Source: JAFANK01 sp036741695 (GTDB taxonomy: Bacteria > Vulcanimicrobiota > Vulcanimicrobiia > Eremiobacterales > Eremiobacteraceae). Taken from it: 46,862 nt of DNA. Where the stretch lies: assembly GCA_036741695.1 (NCBI GenBank), contig DAINRU010000017.1:1-46862 (forward strand). Direction: 5' to 3'. Position 1 is the stretch's first letter. Every line of letters starts with the position of its first letter. Shown piece after piece: positions 1 to 7,243 of the stretch. The notes below the pieces were generated by a model. The model made no database searches. It had not been told where the DNA came from and saw nothing but the letters and a program-made list of their open reading frames with translations. The translations under genes and the position numbers were made by a program.

Positions 1-89
1 GGTGCAATCCCGCCCAGGGCAGCATTTCCGGGGCCAAGCGTGACATGAATCCTAACCTCGAGATCCTCAAACGAGGCCCGGCGTTCCAT
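1..89 (-). CDS. possible 5' end of an unidentified gene running off the left edge
   Basis: An ATG at 87-89 (read on the minus strand) opens a frame that stays open to the window edge: 29 codons, beginning MERRASFEDLEV. An AGGA lies about 7 nt upstream of the ATG as a weak ribosome site. I do not recognise the fragment. It would be the next gene downstream of the VOC gene at 200-973 on the same strand. A short plus-strand frame over 3-107 also exists, so this call rests only on an open frame with a plausible start. Confidence 0.3.
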   Translation of the reverse strand, partial: MERRASFEDLEVRIHVTLGPGNAALGGIA

Positions 90-199
90 TCTACGGTCCT
101 GAGCTGACGACCAGTCAAGCAGCGCCCGCAAACGACCAACCGGGGATCCGCGAAGCGGGGGACCGGTCGGGCCAGCGCGGGGACCAGCGCCGCCTTACG

Positions 200-973
200 T
201 TACTTCCCGATGGTTCCGAATGTCGCGCCTTGGGGGTCCGCGATGATTGCGAAGTGGCCCATGCCCGGCACTGCGATCGGCCCCATGATGATGCGTCCGC
301 CTAGCCGCATGGCCTTAGCGACGCTCTTTGCGCAGTTCCCGACCTTCCAATAGGTGATCCAGCTCGGCGGCAGCTGCTTTGCCGGCCAAGGCCACATCCC
401 ACATACGCTCTCATCGTCAAGCTTGAAAACGTGATATTCGTTGCCGCTGATGTCCTCATCGTGCGTCCGCCATCCAAAGACCGTGGAATAAAACTTCGCG
501 GCGGCCTTGGTCTTTGAGGTGTTGAGGTCATGCCAGCAAACCGTGCCGGCTCTGCCGTACAGTCCCGAGCCTCGATGCGTGCCTGCTTGCCATATCCCAA
601 AACCTGCCCCGGTTGGATCTTGGATCAGTGCCAAGTGACCTTTCTCCATGACCTTCATCGGCCCCATGCCAACCTTACCGCCGGCACGCTTCGCCTTCTG
701 GGCAGTTACGCTTGCGCTCTTGACCGAGATATAAGGGAGCCAAAATGGTCGAAGCTTCTTTTTTCTTTGCTCGTCAGGCATGGGATAGAGCCCGCACACA
801 TCTTTGCCGTCGACACGCAACATAGTATATTTCGCGTTGCCCGCTCCCATGGAGATGTCTCGCGTTTTCCAACCAAAGACTCCTTGGTAGAATTTCTTGG
901 CGCCGGCGACATCGGTGGTTCCAAGATCGGTCCAGCAAAATTCTCCAGGATTGTATTTCTTAATCACAGCCAT
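200..973 (-). CDS. two-domain VOC (glyoxalase/bleomycin-resistance fold) protein
   Basis: A 257-residue protein made of two tandem VOC modules, about residues 7-130 and 136-255. Each contains the pattern of a W-x-D/H-L start (FCWTDLGTTD; VCWHDLNTSK), a KFY...VFGW helix (KFYQGVFGWKT; KFYSTVFGWRT) and a closing DP-x-GA-x-FG strand (QDPTGAGFGIW; ADPQGATFGTI). This duplicated form is typical of small cytoplasmic VOC proteins related to glyoxalase and antibiotic-binding proteins. Substrate cannot be inferred. A GAGGAG ribosome site sits just upstream of the ATG at 973. It is separated by 68 nt from glcF and probably has its own transcript or follows the glc operon by read-through. Confidence 0.85.
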   Translation of the reverse strand: MAVIKKYNPGEFCWTDLGTTDVAGAKKFYQGVFGWKTRDISMGAGNAKYTMLRVDGKDVCGLYPMPDEQRKKKLRPFWLPYISVKSASVTAQKAKRAGGKVGMGPMKVMEKGHLALIQDPTGAGFGIWQAGTHRGSGLYGRAGTVCWHDLNTSKTKAAAKFYSTVFGWRTHDEDISGNEYHVFKLDDESVCGMWPWPAKQLPPSWITYWKVGNCAKSVAKAMRLGGRIIMGPIAVPGMGHFAIIADPQGATFGTIGK

Positions 974-1041
974 CGAAGATTCTCCTCAGACGACGTTGCA
1001 AGCTAATTCAGCGCTTTGACTTCGGTTCTCATCCAACACTC

Positions 1042-2370
1042 TCACGCTCCGGCCGCATATGATTCATCGAGAAGTTCGACTACATGGCAGACACGTGTGC
1101 CCAAACCGCGCTCGGCCAATCCGGCGAGTAGCTGCATAGAACAACCTGGATTTGTCGTGGCCACGACTTGGGCTCCGCTCTCGACTACGGCGTCGAGCTT
1201 TTCTGCGAGTATCTGCGACGACAAGTGAGGGTGCGTCAAGCTGTATACGCCTGCCGCCCCACAACACCGGTCGGCGTGGGCCAACTCGACAAACTGGATG
1301 CCGGGGATCTGCTCGATCAACATCCGCGGCTGTGCCCGAACGTCTTGACCATGCGCCAGGTGGCAAGCGTCCTGATAGGTGACTGTGGTCCGCAGCGGCC
1401 CTAACCCAGGCCGAAGCCCGAGGGCGGCCAAGAACTCGGTGACGTCGCGCGTCAGCAAGGAGAGCTCGTGCGCTGCTGGGTCGCCCGCGAGCAGCTCACC
1501 GTATTCTTTCATGACGGCGCCGCAGCCGGCGGAATTGACCACGATCGCGTCGAGCGGCGCCGCGCCGAACGCCGCGACGTTCGCGCGCGCCATGTTGGCG
1601 GCGATCGTCCTCTCGCCGGCGTGCAGGTTGAGCGCTCCGCAGCACCATTGACCAGGCACGACGACGACCTCGCAGCCGTTACGCGTCAGCACGCGGATCG
1701 TGGCCTCGTGCACCTGACTGAACAGCGATCCCATGACGCAACCCACAAATAGACCCACGCGTGCCCGCCGCTCGCCATGTGCCCGGTATGTAGCTCCTGG
1801 TCGTATTGGTTCGATGCTCGCGCCAGCTCGCCGCACGGGCGGGATCATGCGCACGAGTTGACGCAAGCGTGTCGGCAGAGGCACGGCTTGCGCGAGCTGC
1901 AGCACGCCTGGGATGGCCTGCAGCAGGCGGGCGGGCCCCAACAGCGCCTTGAACAACCACGGCGTCGGTAAGACGTGCTCGAAGGCGATGGATCGAAAAC
2001 GTCGCCATCCTTTTCGAGCAGGCGATACCTCGCCATGCAGCTCGACTTGATGCCGGCCGTATTCGAGCAAGCGCCCGAAGGGCACGCCCGACGGGCAGGC
2101 GGTCTCGCAAGCCCGACAGCCCAAACAGGCGTAGAGATGCTGGGCCAAGTTGGCGTCGACCGTGCCGCGGCCTTGCGCGACCTCTTTCATGAGGAAGATG
2201 CGGCCGCGCGGCGAGTCCGGCTCGAACTGCAGTAATCGATACGTCGGGCACGCCTGCTCGCACAAGCCGCAGCGCGTGCACTTGTCGAGATCAGCCAGCG
2301 GTGGGCGCTGCGATCCGATGTAGCCGCTCTCCTTTTCCGAGTAGTTCTCGATCAGAAGTTCACCTTCCAC
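1042..2370 (-). CDS. glcF: glycolate oxidase iron-sulfur subunit GlcF
   Basis: Electron-transfer subunit of glycolate dehydrogenase (glycolate to glyoxylate, electrons to the quinone pool). Two [4Fe-4S] ferredoxin motifs are visible near the N terminus, CTRCGLCEQACP and CLGCRACETACP. Two CCG domains follow, with QWCCGALNLHAG and DRCCGAAGVYSL as the cysteine-rich turns. This is the normal GlcF/LutA-like order. The frame is open up to an ATG at 2487, but that lies deep inside the upstream membrane-protein gene and would add an unrelated Cys/Pro-rich stretch. I therefore place the start at GTG 2370, overlapping the upstream stop. CTG 2355, preceded by GGAAGGTG, is an alternative. It is the last gene of the glcD-glcE-membrane protein-glcF run. 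Family call is firm, start uncertain. Confidence 0.9.
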   Translation of the reverse strand: MEGELLIENYSEKESGYIGSQRPPLADLDKCTRCGLCEQACPTYRLLQFEPDSPRGRIFLMKEVAQGRGTVDANLAQHLYACLGCRACETACPSGVPFGRLLEYGRHQVELHGEVSPARKGWRRFRSIAFEHVLPTPWLFKALLGPARLLQAIPGVLQLAQAVPLPTRLRQLVRMIPPVRRAGASIEPIRPGATYRAHGERRARVGLFVGCVMGSLFSQVHEATIRVLTRNGCEVVVVPGQWCCGALNLHAGERTIAANMARANVAAFGAAPLDAIVVNSAGCGAVMKEYGELLAGDPAAHELSLLTRDVTEFLAALGLRPGLGPLRTTVTYQDACHLAHGQDVRAQPRMLIEQIPGIQFVELAHADRCCGAAGVYSLTHPHLSSQILAEKLDAVVESGAQVVATTNPGCSMQLLAGLAERGLGTRVCHVVELLDESYAAGA

Positions 2371-3028
2371 GCATCCGCAGCAGAATAACGCCGGTCGCGA
2401 TTCCCCAAACGGCGAAGCACACAAGCTGGAGCAGGGCGAGCATGGCGGATTGATACACGGCGAGCGTGAGCAGGCCAGCGATTCCACCGATCATACCGAT
2501 AACGGAGATCCAGTTCGGCACTACGCCGCTCCTCCACGCGAGCCATCCGAACAGGAACTGGCCAAGCCCCCACGTCATGAGTCCCGGATCGGTGAGGTAG
2601 AAGAAAAGATTGCCCCAGATCGCGGCCTGATAAGTCGCATCGGCTGCGTCGGGCGGTCTGCCTGCGGCCAAGATCGACAGAACGGCTCCCACATGGGCGA
2701 AGATGGCAAAGCCCAGCAAGAGGATGCCGACCGTCGAAAGCAAGGTAGCGGTCAACGCGAATGCCGCGCTCTTCGGGCGCAAGATCCGCCCAAGCGCGAC
2801 CACGAACGGTATCGAGAACACAGCCCAAGCCAAGACGACCACTGCCGAGAGCATGATACGACCCAGATGACTTGGATAAAACGACAGCTGCTGGGCGGCG
2901 CCTTGCGGGGTGGGCTGGAGCGTCGCAACGAGGAGAAGCAGCGACAGGGCGCCCGCAAGGAGCGCGAACCACGCAAAGGCCCTTGCGTGGTCGAGTGCAG
3001 GCTCCACTGACGCGGATGGATCTTTCAT
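2360..3028 (-). CDS. DUF4386-like six-helix membrane protein inside the glc operon
   Basis: A 222-residue integral membrane protein with about six hydrophobic helices (for example around AWFALLAGALSLLLLVATL and LSTVGILLLGFAIFAHVGAV). The pattern and the TDPGLMTWGLGQFLFGWLAW region resemble DUF4386-type proteins, whose function is unknown. The ATG at 3028 has a clear AAAGGAG site 5 nt upstream, lies only 11 nt after the glcE stop, and its stop overlaps the start region of glcF. It is therefore embedded in the glycolate oxidase operon, between two catalytic subunits. It could anchor the complex or move glycolate, but that is inference from position. A longer open frame to 3367 overlaps glcE and lacks any family signature upstream of 3028. 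Confidence 0.75.
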   Translation of the reverse strand: MKDPSASVEPALDHARAFAWFALLAGALSLLLLVATLQPTPQGAAQQLSFYPSHLGRIMLSAVVVLAWAVFSIPFVVALGRILRPKSAAFALTATLLSTVGILLLGFAIFAHVGAVLSILAAGRPPDAADATYQAAIWGNLFFYLTDPGLMTWGLGQFLFGWLAWRSGVVPNWISVIGMIGGIAGLLTLAVYQSAMLALLQLVCFAVWGIATGVILLRMRGR

Positions 3029-3039
3029 CACAGCTCCTT

Positions 3040-4383
3040 TTAGATACCCGCCAGGAAGCGGCCGGGGTCGAACGTGCCGCTTGGATCTAGCGACGCTTTG
3101 ACGCTGCGCCACAAAGCCACAGGCGCATCCGCCGGCAGCGGCGCTCGCACATTCGATCCGAAGGATTGCGGCGCAGCCAAGACACGCAGCATCCATCGCT
3201 CTTGTGCGCACAGCCGTTCCAGCTGCCCAGCGAATGGATCTCGTGGCACAGAGTCCGCCGCCACGTGCGCATACACGACGCCGCTCGCCGGATGGGCGGT
3301 GCACTGCGCCTGGGGAAACGTCTCTGAGACCGCGCTCAAGACAGCGGGGACCTGCGTCGGCAGACACGCCATAGCGAAGATCAGGTGCTGGGACCCCGGG
3401 TAGATCTCACCCCCGGCGAGTTCTGCGATGTCCGACCAGGCGAAGTGCAGCCTGTCGGCATCGAGCACGTCGAGCGTGGATGCGCCAGATGCGCGCAGCA
3501 CGCTCGATACTTCGTCCACCTGACGCGAGACGGAGGAGCGTGAGCCGCCACAGCGCACGATGAGCGTCCATTCACTAGTCTGTCCGCCGAGCGCGCGGAC
3601 GTGACGCGCCGCTGCGTGGTCGTGCAACGTCGTGGCCATCGGGAAAAGCGGAGATGACGCCAATCGTTGCGCGGCGTCGCTTGCGTCTTCGGCACGCGCG
3701 AACGACCCCACGACCCCACACTGTTCGCGTGGCAGCGGCGCTACTTTGAGGGTCACCTGGCCGATAAAGCCCAGCGTACCGCGCGCGCCGACGAATAGCT
3801 TCGGGATATCGTAGCCTGCCACGCTTTTGACGACGCGCGATCCGGTGAAGGCGATTGAACCGTCCGACAGGCAGACGCGCATCCCCAGCACGTTGTCGCG
3901 CAGCCCACCGTATCGCTGGCGCAACGCGCCAGATAAGCCGGCCGAAAGCATGCCGCCTACGGAAGTCTCGGCAGCAAACGGCGGATCGTTGGGGAAGAAC
4001 TGGCCGTGGGCGCGCAGCACGTCTTGCAGTTCGGCGAAGGTCGTGCCTGTGGCCACGGTGACGGTGAGGTCGGCGGGCGTGTGGTCGATGACGCCGCTGC
4101 ATCGCGTCGCGTCGAGCACAACGTCGACCTCGTACGGATGCGGTGGACGCCACTGCTTGGTTCCCGCGCCGCGGATGACGATAGCGGCGCCTTCGCTCGC
4201 GATCGTCGCCACGATTTTCGACGCCTCGCCTAGAGAGCGCGGTGAGAAGACAAGCTTGGGAATGATGCCGGCGACCGCATACGGTTGGCACTCGAGCGGG
4301 CGCACGCGCGGTTTGCTCCCCGAGCGCTTGGCGAGCTCGTCGGCGATGGGCAGGTTCAGGGCGCGCAGTTCGTTACGCGGCAT
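3040..4383 (-). CDS. glcE: glycolate oxidase FAD-binding subunit GlcE
   Basis: A 447-residue flavoprotein subunit of glycolate dehydrogenase. The N-terminal FAD_binding_4 (PCMH-type) fold is recognised from VIRGAGTKQWRPPHPYEVDV, then from TVTVATGTTFAELQDVL and ETSVGGMLSAGLSG. A second half of FAD-oxidase-C character follows, beginning near KVAPLPREQCGVV. The start ATG 4383 shares one base with the glcD stop (TGATG), implying translational coupling. An in-frame ATG at 4575 would overlap glcD by almost 200 nt and is rejected. GlcE is normally shorter than GlcD (about 350 residues in E. coli), so this one is somewhat long because of an N-terminal region before the FAD domain. Confidence 0.9.
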   Translation of the reverse strand: MPRNELRALNLPIADELAKRSGSKPRVRPLECQPYAVAGIIPKLVFSPRSLGEASKIVATIASEGAAIVIRGAGTKQWRPPHPYEVDVVLDATRCSGVIDHTPADLTVTVATGTTFAELQDVLRAHGQFFPNDPPFAAETSVGGMLSAGLSGALRQRYGGLRDNVLGMRVCLSDGSIAFTGSRVVKSVAGYDIPKLFVGARGTLGFIGQVTLKVAPLPREQCGVVGSFARAEDASDAAQRLASSPLFPMATTLHDHAAARHVRALGGQTSEWTLIVRCGGSRSSVSRQVDEVSSVLRASGASTLDVLDADRLHFAWSDIAELAGGEIYPGSQHLIFAMACLPTQVPAVLSAVSETFPQAQCTAHPASGVVYAHVAADSVPRDPFAGQLERLCAQERWMLRVLAAPQSFGSNVRAPLPADAPVALWRSVKASLDPSGTFDPGRFLAGI

Positions 4384-5840
4384 CAGAACGCCGTGCCGGC
4401 GGCACGCTCGACCTCCGCTGCCACGTGCGCGCTCGCCGATACGCGCGCGCTCTCGCCGCAGCGGCGGGAGGTGGGAAACATCTTGGCCGGGTTGCACAGC
4501 CCGCGAGGATTGAAAGCGGTGCGCAGCCGTGCCATGAGGGCAAGGTCGGCGCGCGAGTATTGCAGCGTCATGCAATCGCGTTTTTCGATGCCGATGCCGT
4601 GCTCGCCCGAGATACTGCCGCCGTGCGCCACGCAGGCGCGCAGGATGTCGGCACCTGCGGCGACCACCCGCTCGTACTCGCCCGGCGTACTGTCGTCGAA
4701 GACGATGAGCGGATGGAGATTGCCGTCGCCGGCGTGGAAGACGTTGGCGATGCGCAGCCCGTAGCGCCGCCCGATCTCGGCGACTTGGCCGACGACCTGT
4801 GGCAGCCGCGTCCGCGGGATGACGCCGTCTTGCACGTAGTAGCTCGATCCAAGCCTGCCCATCGCGCCGAACGCGCTCTTGCGGCCCAGCCAGATGCGCT
4901 CGCGCTCGACTTCATCGCGCGCTTGGCGGATGTCGTGTGAGCCGTTGCGCGTGCAGATCTCGCGCACGTCGGTCACGAGCGCGTCGACGGTGCCGGACAG
5001 GCCCTCAAGCTCGACGATGAGCACCGCTCCGGCGTCGGTTGGGAAGCCGGCATGCACGAACTCCTCAACCGCCTGGGTGGAGAGCTGGTCCATCATCTCG
5101 AGCGCGGCCGGGATGATGCCGCCGGCGATGATGTCGGAGACGGATTGCGACGCTTGCTCGATCGTCGCGAACGCCGCCAGCAGCGTGCGCCGCTCCTGTT
5201 GCAGCGGCACGAGGCGGACGACGACCTTGGTCGCGATGCCAAGCGTGCCTTCCGATCCGATAAAGACCCCGAGCAGATCGTAGCCGGGCGCATCGACCGT
5301 CTTACCGCCAAGCCAGACGATGTCGGCCTGCGTCGTGACGATCTCGCAACCGAGCACGTGATGCGCGGTGACGCCGTAGGCCAGGCAATGCAAGCCGCCG
5401 GAATTCTCGGCGACGTTACCGCCGATGGTGCATGCAGCCTGGCTGGAGGGGTCGGGCACGAATTGCAGGCCGTTGCCCTTGACCGCCTCACTGATGTGCG
5501 CGTTGACCACCCCAGGCTCGACGACGGCGATGCGGTTGGGCACGTCGATCTCGAGGATGCGGTTCATTCGTCCAGTCGAAATGACGACGCCTCCGGCTTC
5601 GGGAATCGCACCGCCGGAAAGCCCTGTGCCCGCGCCACGCGCGACGTAGGGGCAGTCGACCTCGTTGCAGGCCGCCACGACGGCTGCCACCTCGGCCGCG
5701 CTTCCCGGAAAGACGACGACCTGCGGCAACGCCCGGTCGGCCGATCCGTCGTACTGGTAATTCGACAGGTCGCCGGCAGCGGTCGTGACGTTCGCCGCCC
5801 CGAGGATGGATACAAGGCGCGGCACAAGCAGCTCAAGCAT
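4383..5840 (-). CDS. glcD: glycolate oxidase FAD-linked catalytic subunit GlcD
   Basis: A 485-residue FAD-linked oxidase that oxidises glycolate (possibly also D-lactate) with GlcE and GlcF. Visible features are the FAD-binding PCMH-domain loops ARGAGTGLSGGAIPEAGG and CTIGGNVAENSGGLHCLAYG, and the C-terminal substrate/flavin motifs NVFHAGDGNLHPLIVFD and SGEHGIGIEKR. These are hallmarks of GlcD and related D-2-hydroxyacid dehydrogenases. It is the first gene of the minus-strand operon. Its ATG (5838-5840) overlaps by two bases an ATG on the other strand (5839-5841), and no good ribosome site precedes it, so a leaderless transcript or a slightly different start is possible. Confidence 0.95.
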   Translation of the reverse strand: MLELLVPRLVSILGAANVTTAAGDLSNYQYDGSADRALPQVVVFPGSAAEVAAVVAACNEVDCPYVARGAGTGLSGGAIPEAGGVVISTGRMNRILEIDVPNRIAVVEPGVVNAHISEAVKGNGLQFVPDPSSQAACTIGGNVAENSGGLHCLAYGVTAHHVLGCEIVTTQADIVWLGGKTVDAPGYDLLGVFIGSEGTLGIATKVVVRLVPLQQERRTLLAAFATIEQASQSVSDIIAGGIIPAALEMMDQLSTQAVEEFVHAGFPTDAGAVLIVELEGLSGTVDALVTDVREICTRNGSHDIRQARDEVERERIWLGRKSAFGAMGRLGSSYYVQDGVIPRTRLPQVVGQVAEIGRRYGLRIANVFHAGDGNLHPLIVFDDSTPGEYERVVAAGADILRACVAHGGSISGEHGIGIEKRDCMTLQYSRADLALMARLRTAFNPRGLCNPAKMFPTSRRCGESARVSASAHVAAEVERAAGTAF

Positions 5841-5898
5841 GGAAAACGCTCATTCGGCGCAAGGTCGAACCGCCCCCGGCGCGAACGCCAGCGCCTGT

Positions 5899-6225
5899 AT
5901 GCAGATCGAAAAAGTCGACATCTCGCCCCGTCAAGACGTCTACAATCCCGGCGACGTGATCAACATCGCCATCTATTTCCGCTCGCCGTTCGTCGGCCAG
6001 TGCAGGGTCGGCCTCGTGCCCAAAGACCATCCGGCCGCGGCGGACTTCGAGCGCAAGACCTTCGCCAAGAGCAGCAACACCCTGTACGAAGGCCAGTTAT
6101 ATATCAAGGAAGACAAGATCGGCGCCTGCGTGCTGCGGGCCACGCTCGAGCCGGTAACGGGCGAGCCGCGGACGGTCGCCGTGGGCGACCGGATATTCGA
6201 GGTCCGGCCGCTGGTCCCGACCTAG
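5899..6225 (+). CDS. small beta-rich protein of unknown function upstream of the selenoperoxiredoxin
   Basis: A 108-residue soluble protein starting MQIEKVDISPRQDVYNPGDV. Alternating hydrophobic strands and the NPGDVINIAIYF and GQLYIKEDKIGACVLRATL segments suggest an immunoglobulin-like beta sandwich. There is no signal peptide if translation starts at 5899. ATGs at 5839 and 5785 are in frame, but the added residues are low-complexity, and 5785 lies inside divergent glcD. No strong ribosome site marks any of these starts. It ends 40 nt before the UGA-containing peroxiredoxin on the same strand, so the two are likely co-transcribed. I do not recognise a family. Confidence 0.65.
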   Translation: MQIEKVDISPRQDVYNPGDVINIAIYFRSPFVGQCRVGLVPKDHPAAADFERKTFAKSSNTLYEGQLYIKEDKIGACVLRATLEPVTGEPRTVAVGDRIFEVRPLVPT

Positions 6226-6265
6226 TCGTCCTGAGGGCACCCATAGTACCCCAAAAGGAGCACGC

Positions 6266-6718
6266 ATGGCCGTCAAAGTGGGAGAGGAGCTCCCGCCAAT
6301 CCGCGCCCAGAGCCAGGACGGTCCAGTGAATCTCGCGGACTTCCGAGGCGCGAAATCGGTCGTGTTGTGGGCATATCCGAAAGACATGACCTCCGGCTGA
6401 ACGAGCGAAGCACGTGACTTCAGTCAGCGGTCTGCTGACTTCGCAAAGCTCGACGCCGTGGCCATCGGCATCTCGCGCGATTCGGTGGAATCGCACCGCG
6501 AGTTCGTCGCCGCGAATGCCCTGACCACGCCGTTGCTCTCGGACATGAGCGGAGCGATCTGCACGATGCTGGGCATCTTGCCCGACCCGTCGGGCAATCC
6601 CAAAAGGACGACCTTCATCATTGACAAGCAGGGCGTCATCAGGTATATCTTCGAGGCCGTCAAAGTTCCGGGTCACGCCGATGCCGTGCTCGAAAAAGTC
6701 CGTGAGATGAATTCGTAG
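6266..6718 (+). CDS. selenocysteine-containing peroxiredoxin (Bcp/PrxQ-like), UGA at codon 45
   Basis: Read through one in-frame TGA (6398-6400), this is a 150-residue AhpC/TSA-family peroxiredoxin that would reduce hydroperoxides in the cytoplasm. The N-terminal half has the thioredoxin-fold lead-in VGEELPPI and VVLWAYPKD, then T-S-G-UGA-T-S-E-A. In Bcp/PrxQ proteins the same place reads T-P-G-C-T with the peroxidatic cysteine, so UGA replaces exactly that residue (Sec45). After the UGA come AIGISRDSVESHREF, LLSDMSGAICTMLG and RTTFIIDKQGVIR, all normal for the family and all in the same frame. The ATG has AGGAG 5 nt upstream. There is no resolving Cys five residues after Sec; Cys99 is the only other thiol. 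A GTG-initiated call from 6458 would lose the active site. Sec-peroxiredoxins are known (PrxU type). Synthesis needs selA/selB/selC/selD, which are not in this window. Confidence 0.85.
6401..6444 (+). promoter_or_regulatory. bacterial SECIS-like hairpin directing Sec insertion at the UGA
   Basis: Downstream of the TGA, bases 6423-6428 (GTCAGC) pair perfectly with 6434-6439 (GCTGAC) around a five-base loop GGTCT (6429-6433). A lower helix of 6405-6409 (GCGAA) with 6440-6444 (TTCGC) can close it, leaving a large 5' bulge. The E. coli fdhF SECIS apical loop has the same GGUCU core, where a G-U pair contacts SelB. Here 28 nt separate the UGA from the loop, within the spacing generally accepted for bacterial SECIS elements and longer than the 18 nt of fdhF. 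The element is inside the coding sequence, as bacterial SECIS elements are. Confidence 0.8.
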
Positions 6719-6785
6719 GCGTTTGCAGGAGACTACCGAGCGGCCCGACAAGCGGCGGCCGAACCATCACCCCAAGGAGGCGCAC

Positions 6786-7178
6786 ATGAAGCGGAAACCC
6801 AAAAAGCGCGCCCCGTCGAAACCGGCCAAGAAAACGGCGAAGAGCGCCGCTAAAGCCCGCACGAGCGCGGTCAAGCGCAAGCCGGCGCGCAGCACCAAGG
6901 GCGTGACGAAATCGGCCGTCCGCGGTCGCGCGAAACCCGCCAAGAGCCCGACGGTGAAAGCACCAGCCGCCAAACGACCGTCACCCGCAGCGCGTAGCAA
7001 CGGCGCAGCCGGCACGCGCGCGCCCAAGGCGCACGAGGAGGTCCTCGAGCACGCGCACCTCGAGCATGAAGACGAAGGCGGCATCACCATCGGCGGTTAC
7101 GACGAGACCGAAGACTTCGACGAGAGTTACACCGAAGAAGAAGAAGAGTATTCCAACGAACCGGAGGAGGATTACTGA
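6786..7178 (+). CDS. lysine/alanine/proline-rich protein with acidic tail (histone H1-like composition)
   Basis: A 130-residue low-complexity protein. Residues 1 to about 80 are dominated by Lys, Ala, Arg, Pro and Ser (KPKKRAPSKPAKKTAKSAAK), like bacterial histone H1-like and other nucleic-acid-binding tails. The C terminus is strongly acidic (DETEDFDESYTEEEEEYS). The ATG at 6786 is preceded by a near-perfect AAGGAGG with 5 nt spacing, which argues for high expression and against a start further upstream. It lies 67 nt after the selenoperoxiredoxin. Nucleoid or RNA binding is inferred from composition only. The basic and acidic halves might self-associate. Confidence 0.75.
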   Translation: MKRKPKKRAPSKPAKKTAKSAAKARTSAVKRKPARSTKGVTKSAVRGRAKPAKSPTVKAPAAKRPSPAARSNGAAGTRAPKAHEEVLEHAHLEHEDEGGITIGGYDETEDFDESYTEEEEEYSNEPEEDY

Positions 7179-7208
7179 CGCTCGCTCGGCGTGACCAGCG
7201 GCGCAAGG

Positions 7209-7233
7209 GAGGTGAGGCCATAGGCCTCACCTC
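7209..7233 (+). promoter_or_regulatory. perfect 11-bp inverted repeat between two genes
   Basis: GAGGTGAGGCC (7209-7219) and GGCCTCACCTC (7223-7233) pair perfectly around a three-base ATA loop. The left arm includes the only Shine-Dalgarno-like sequence (AAGGGAGGTGAG, 7205-7216) upstream of the glycosyltransferase start. Downstream bases are only weakly T-rich. It may act as a terminator for the Lys-rich gene or may mask a ribosome site for the next gene. Confidence 0.6.
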
Positions 7234-7243
7234 ACTGCTTTGT

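Noticed and set aside
1042..2487. glcF start at ATG 2487
   Set aside because: It would overlap most of the end of the membrane-protein gene and add a Cys/Pro-rich stretch unlike any GlcF N terminus.
5052..6329. Long plus-strand open frame opposite glcD
   Set aside because: Arg/Asp/Gly-rich composition typical of the antisense of a high-GC gene; glcD on the other strand has full family motifs.
6266..6718. Peroxiredoxin as a pseudogene with a nonsense mutation
   Set aside because: The TGA replaces precisely the catalytic residue, no other damage exists, the start has a good ribosome site and a SECIS-like hairpin follows at suitable distance.
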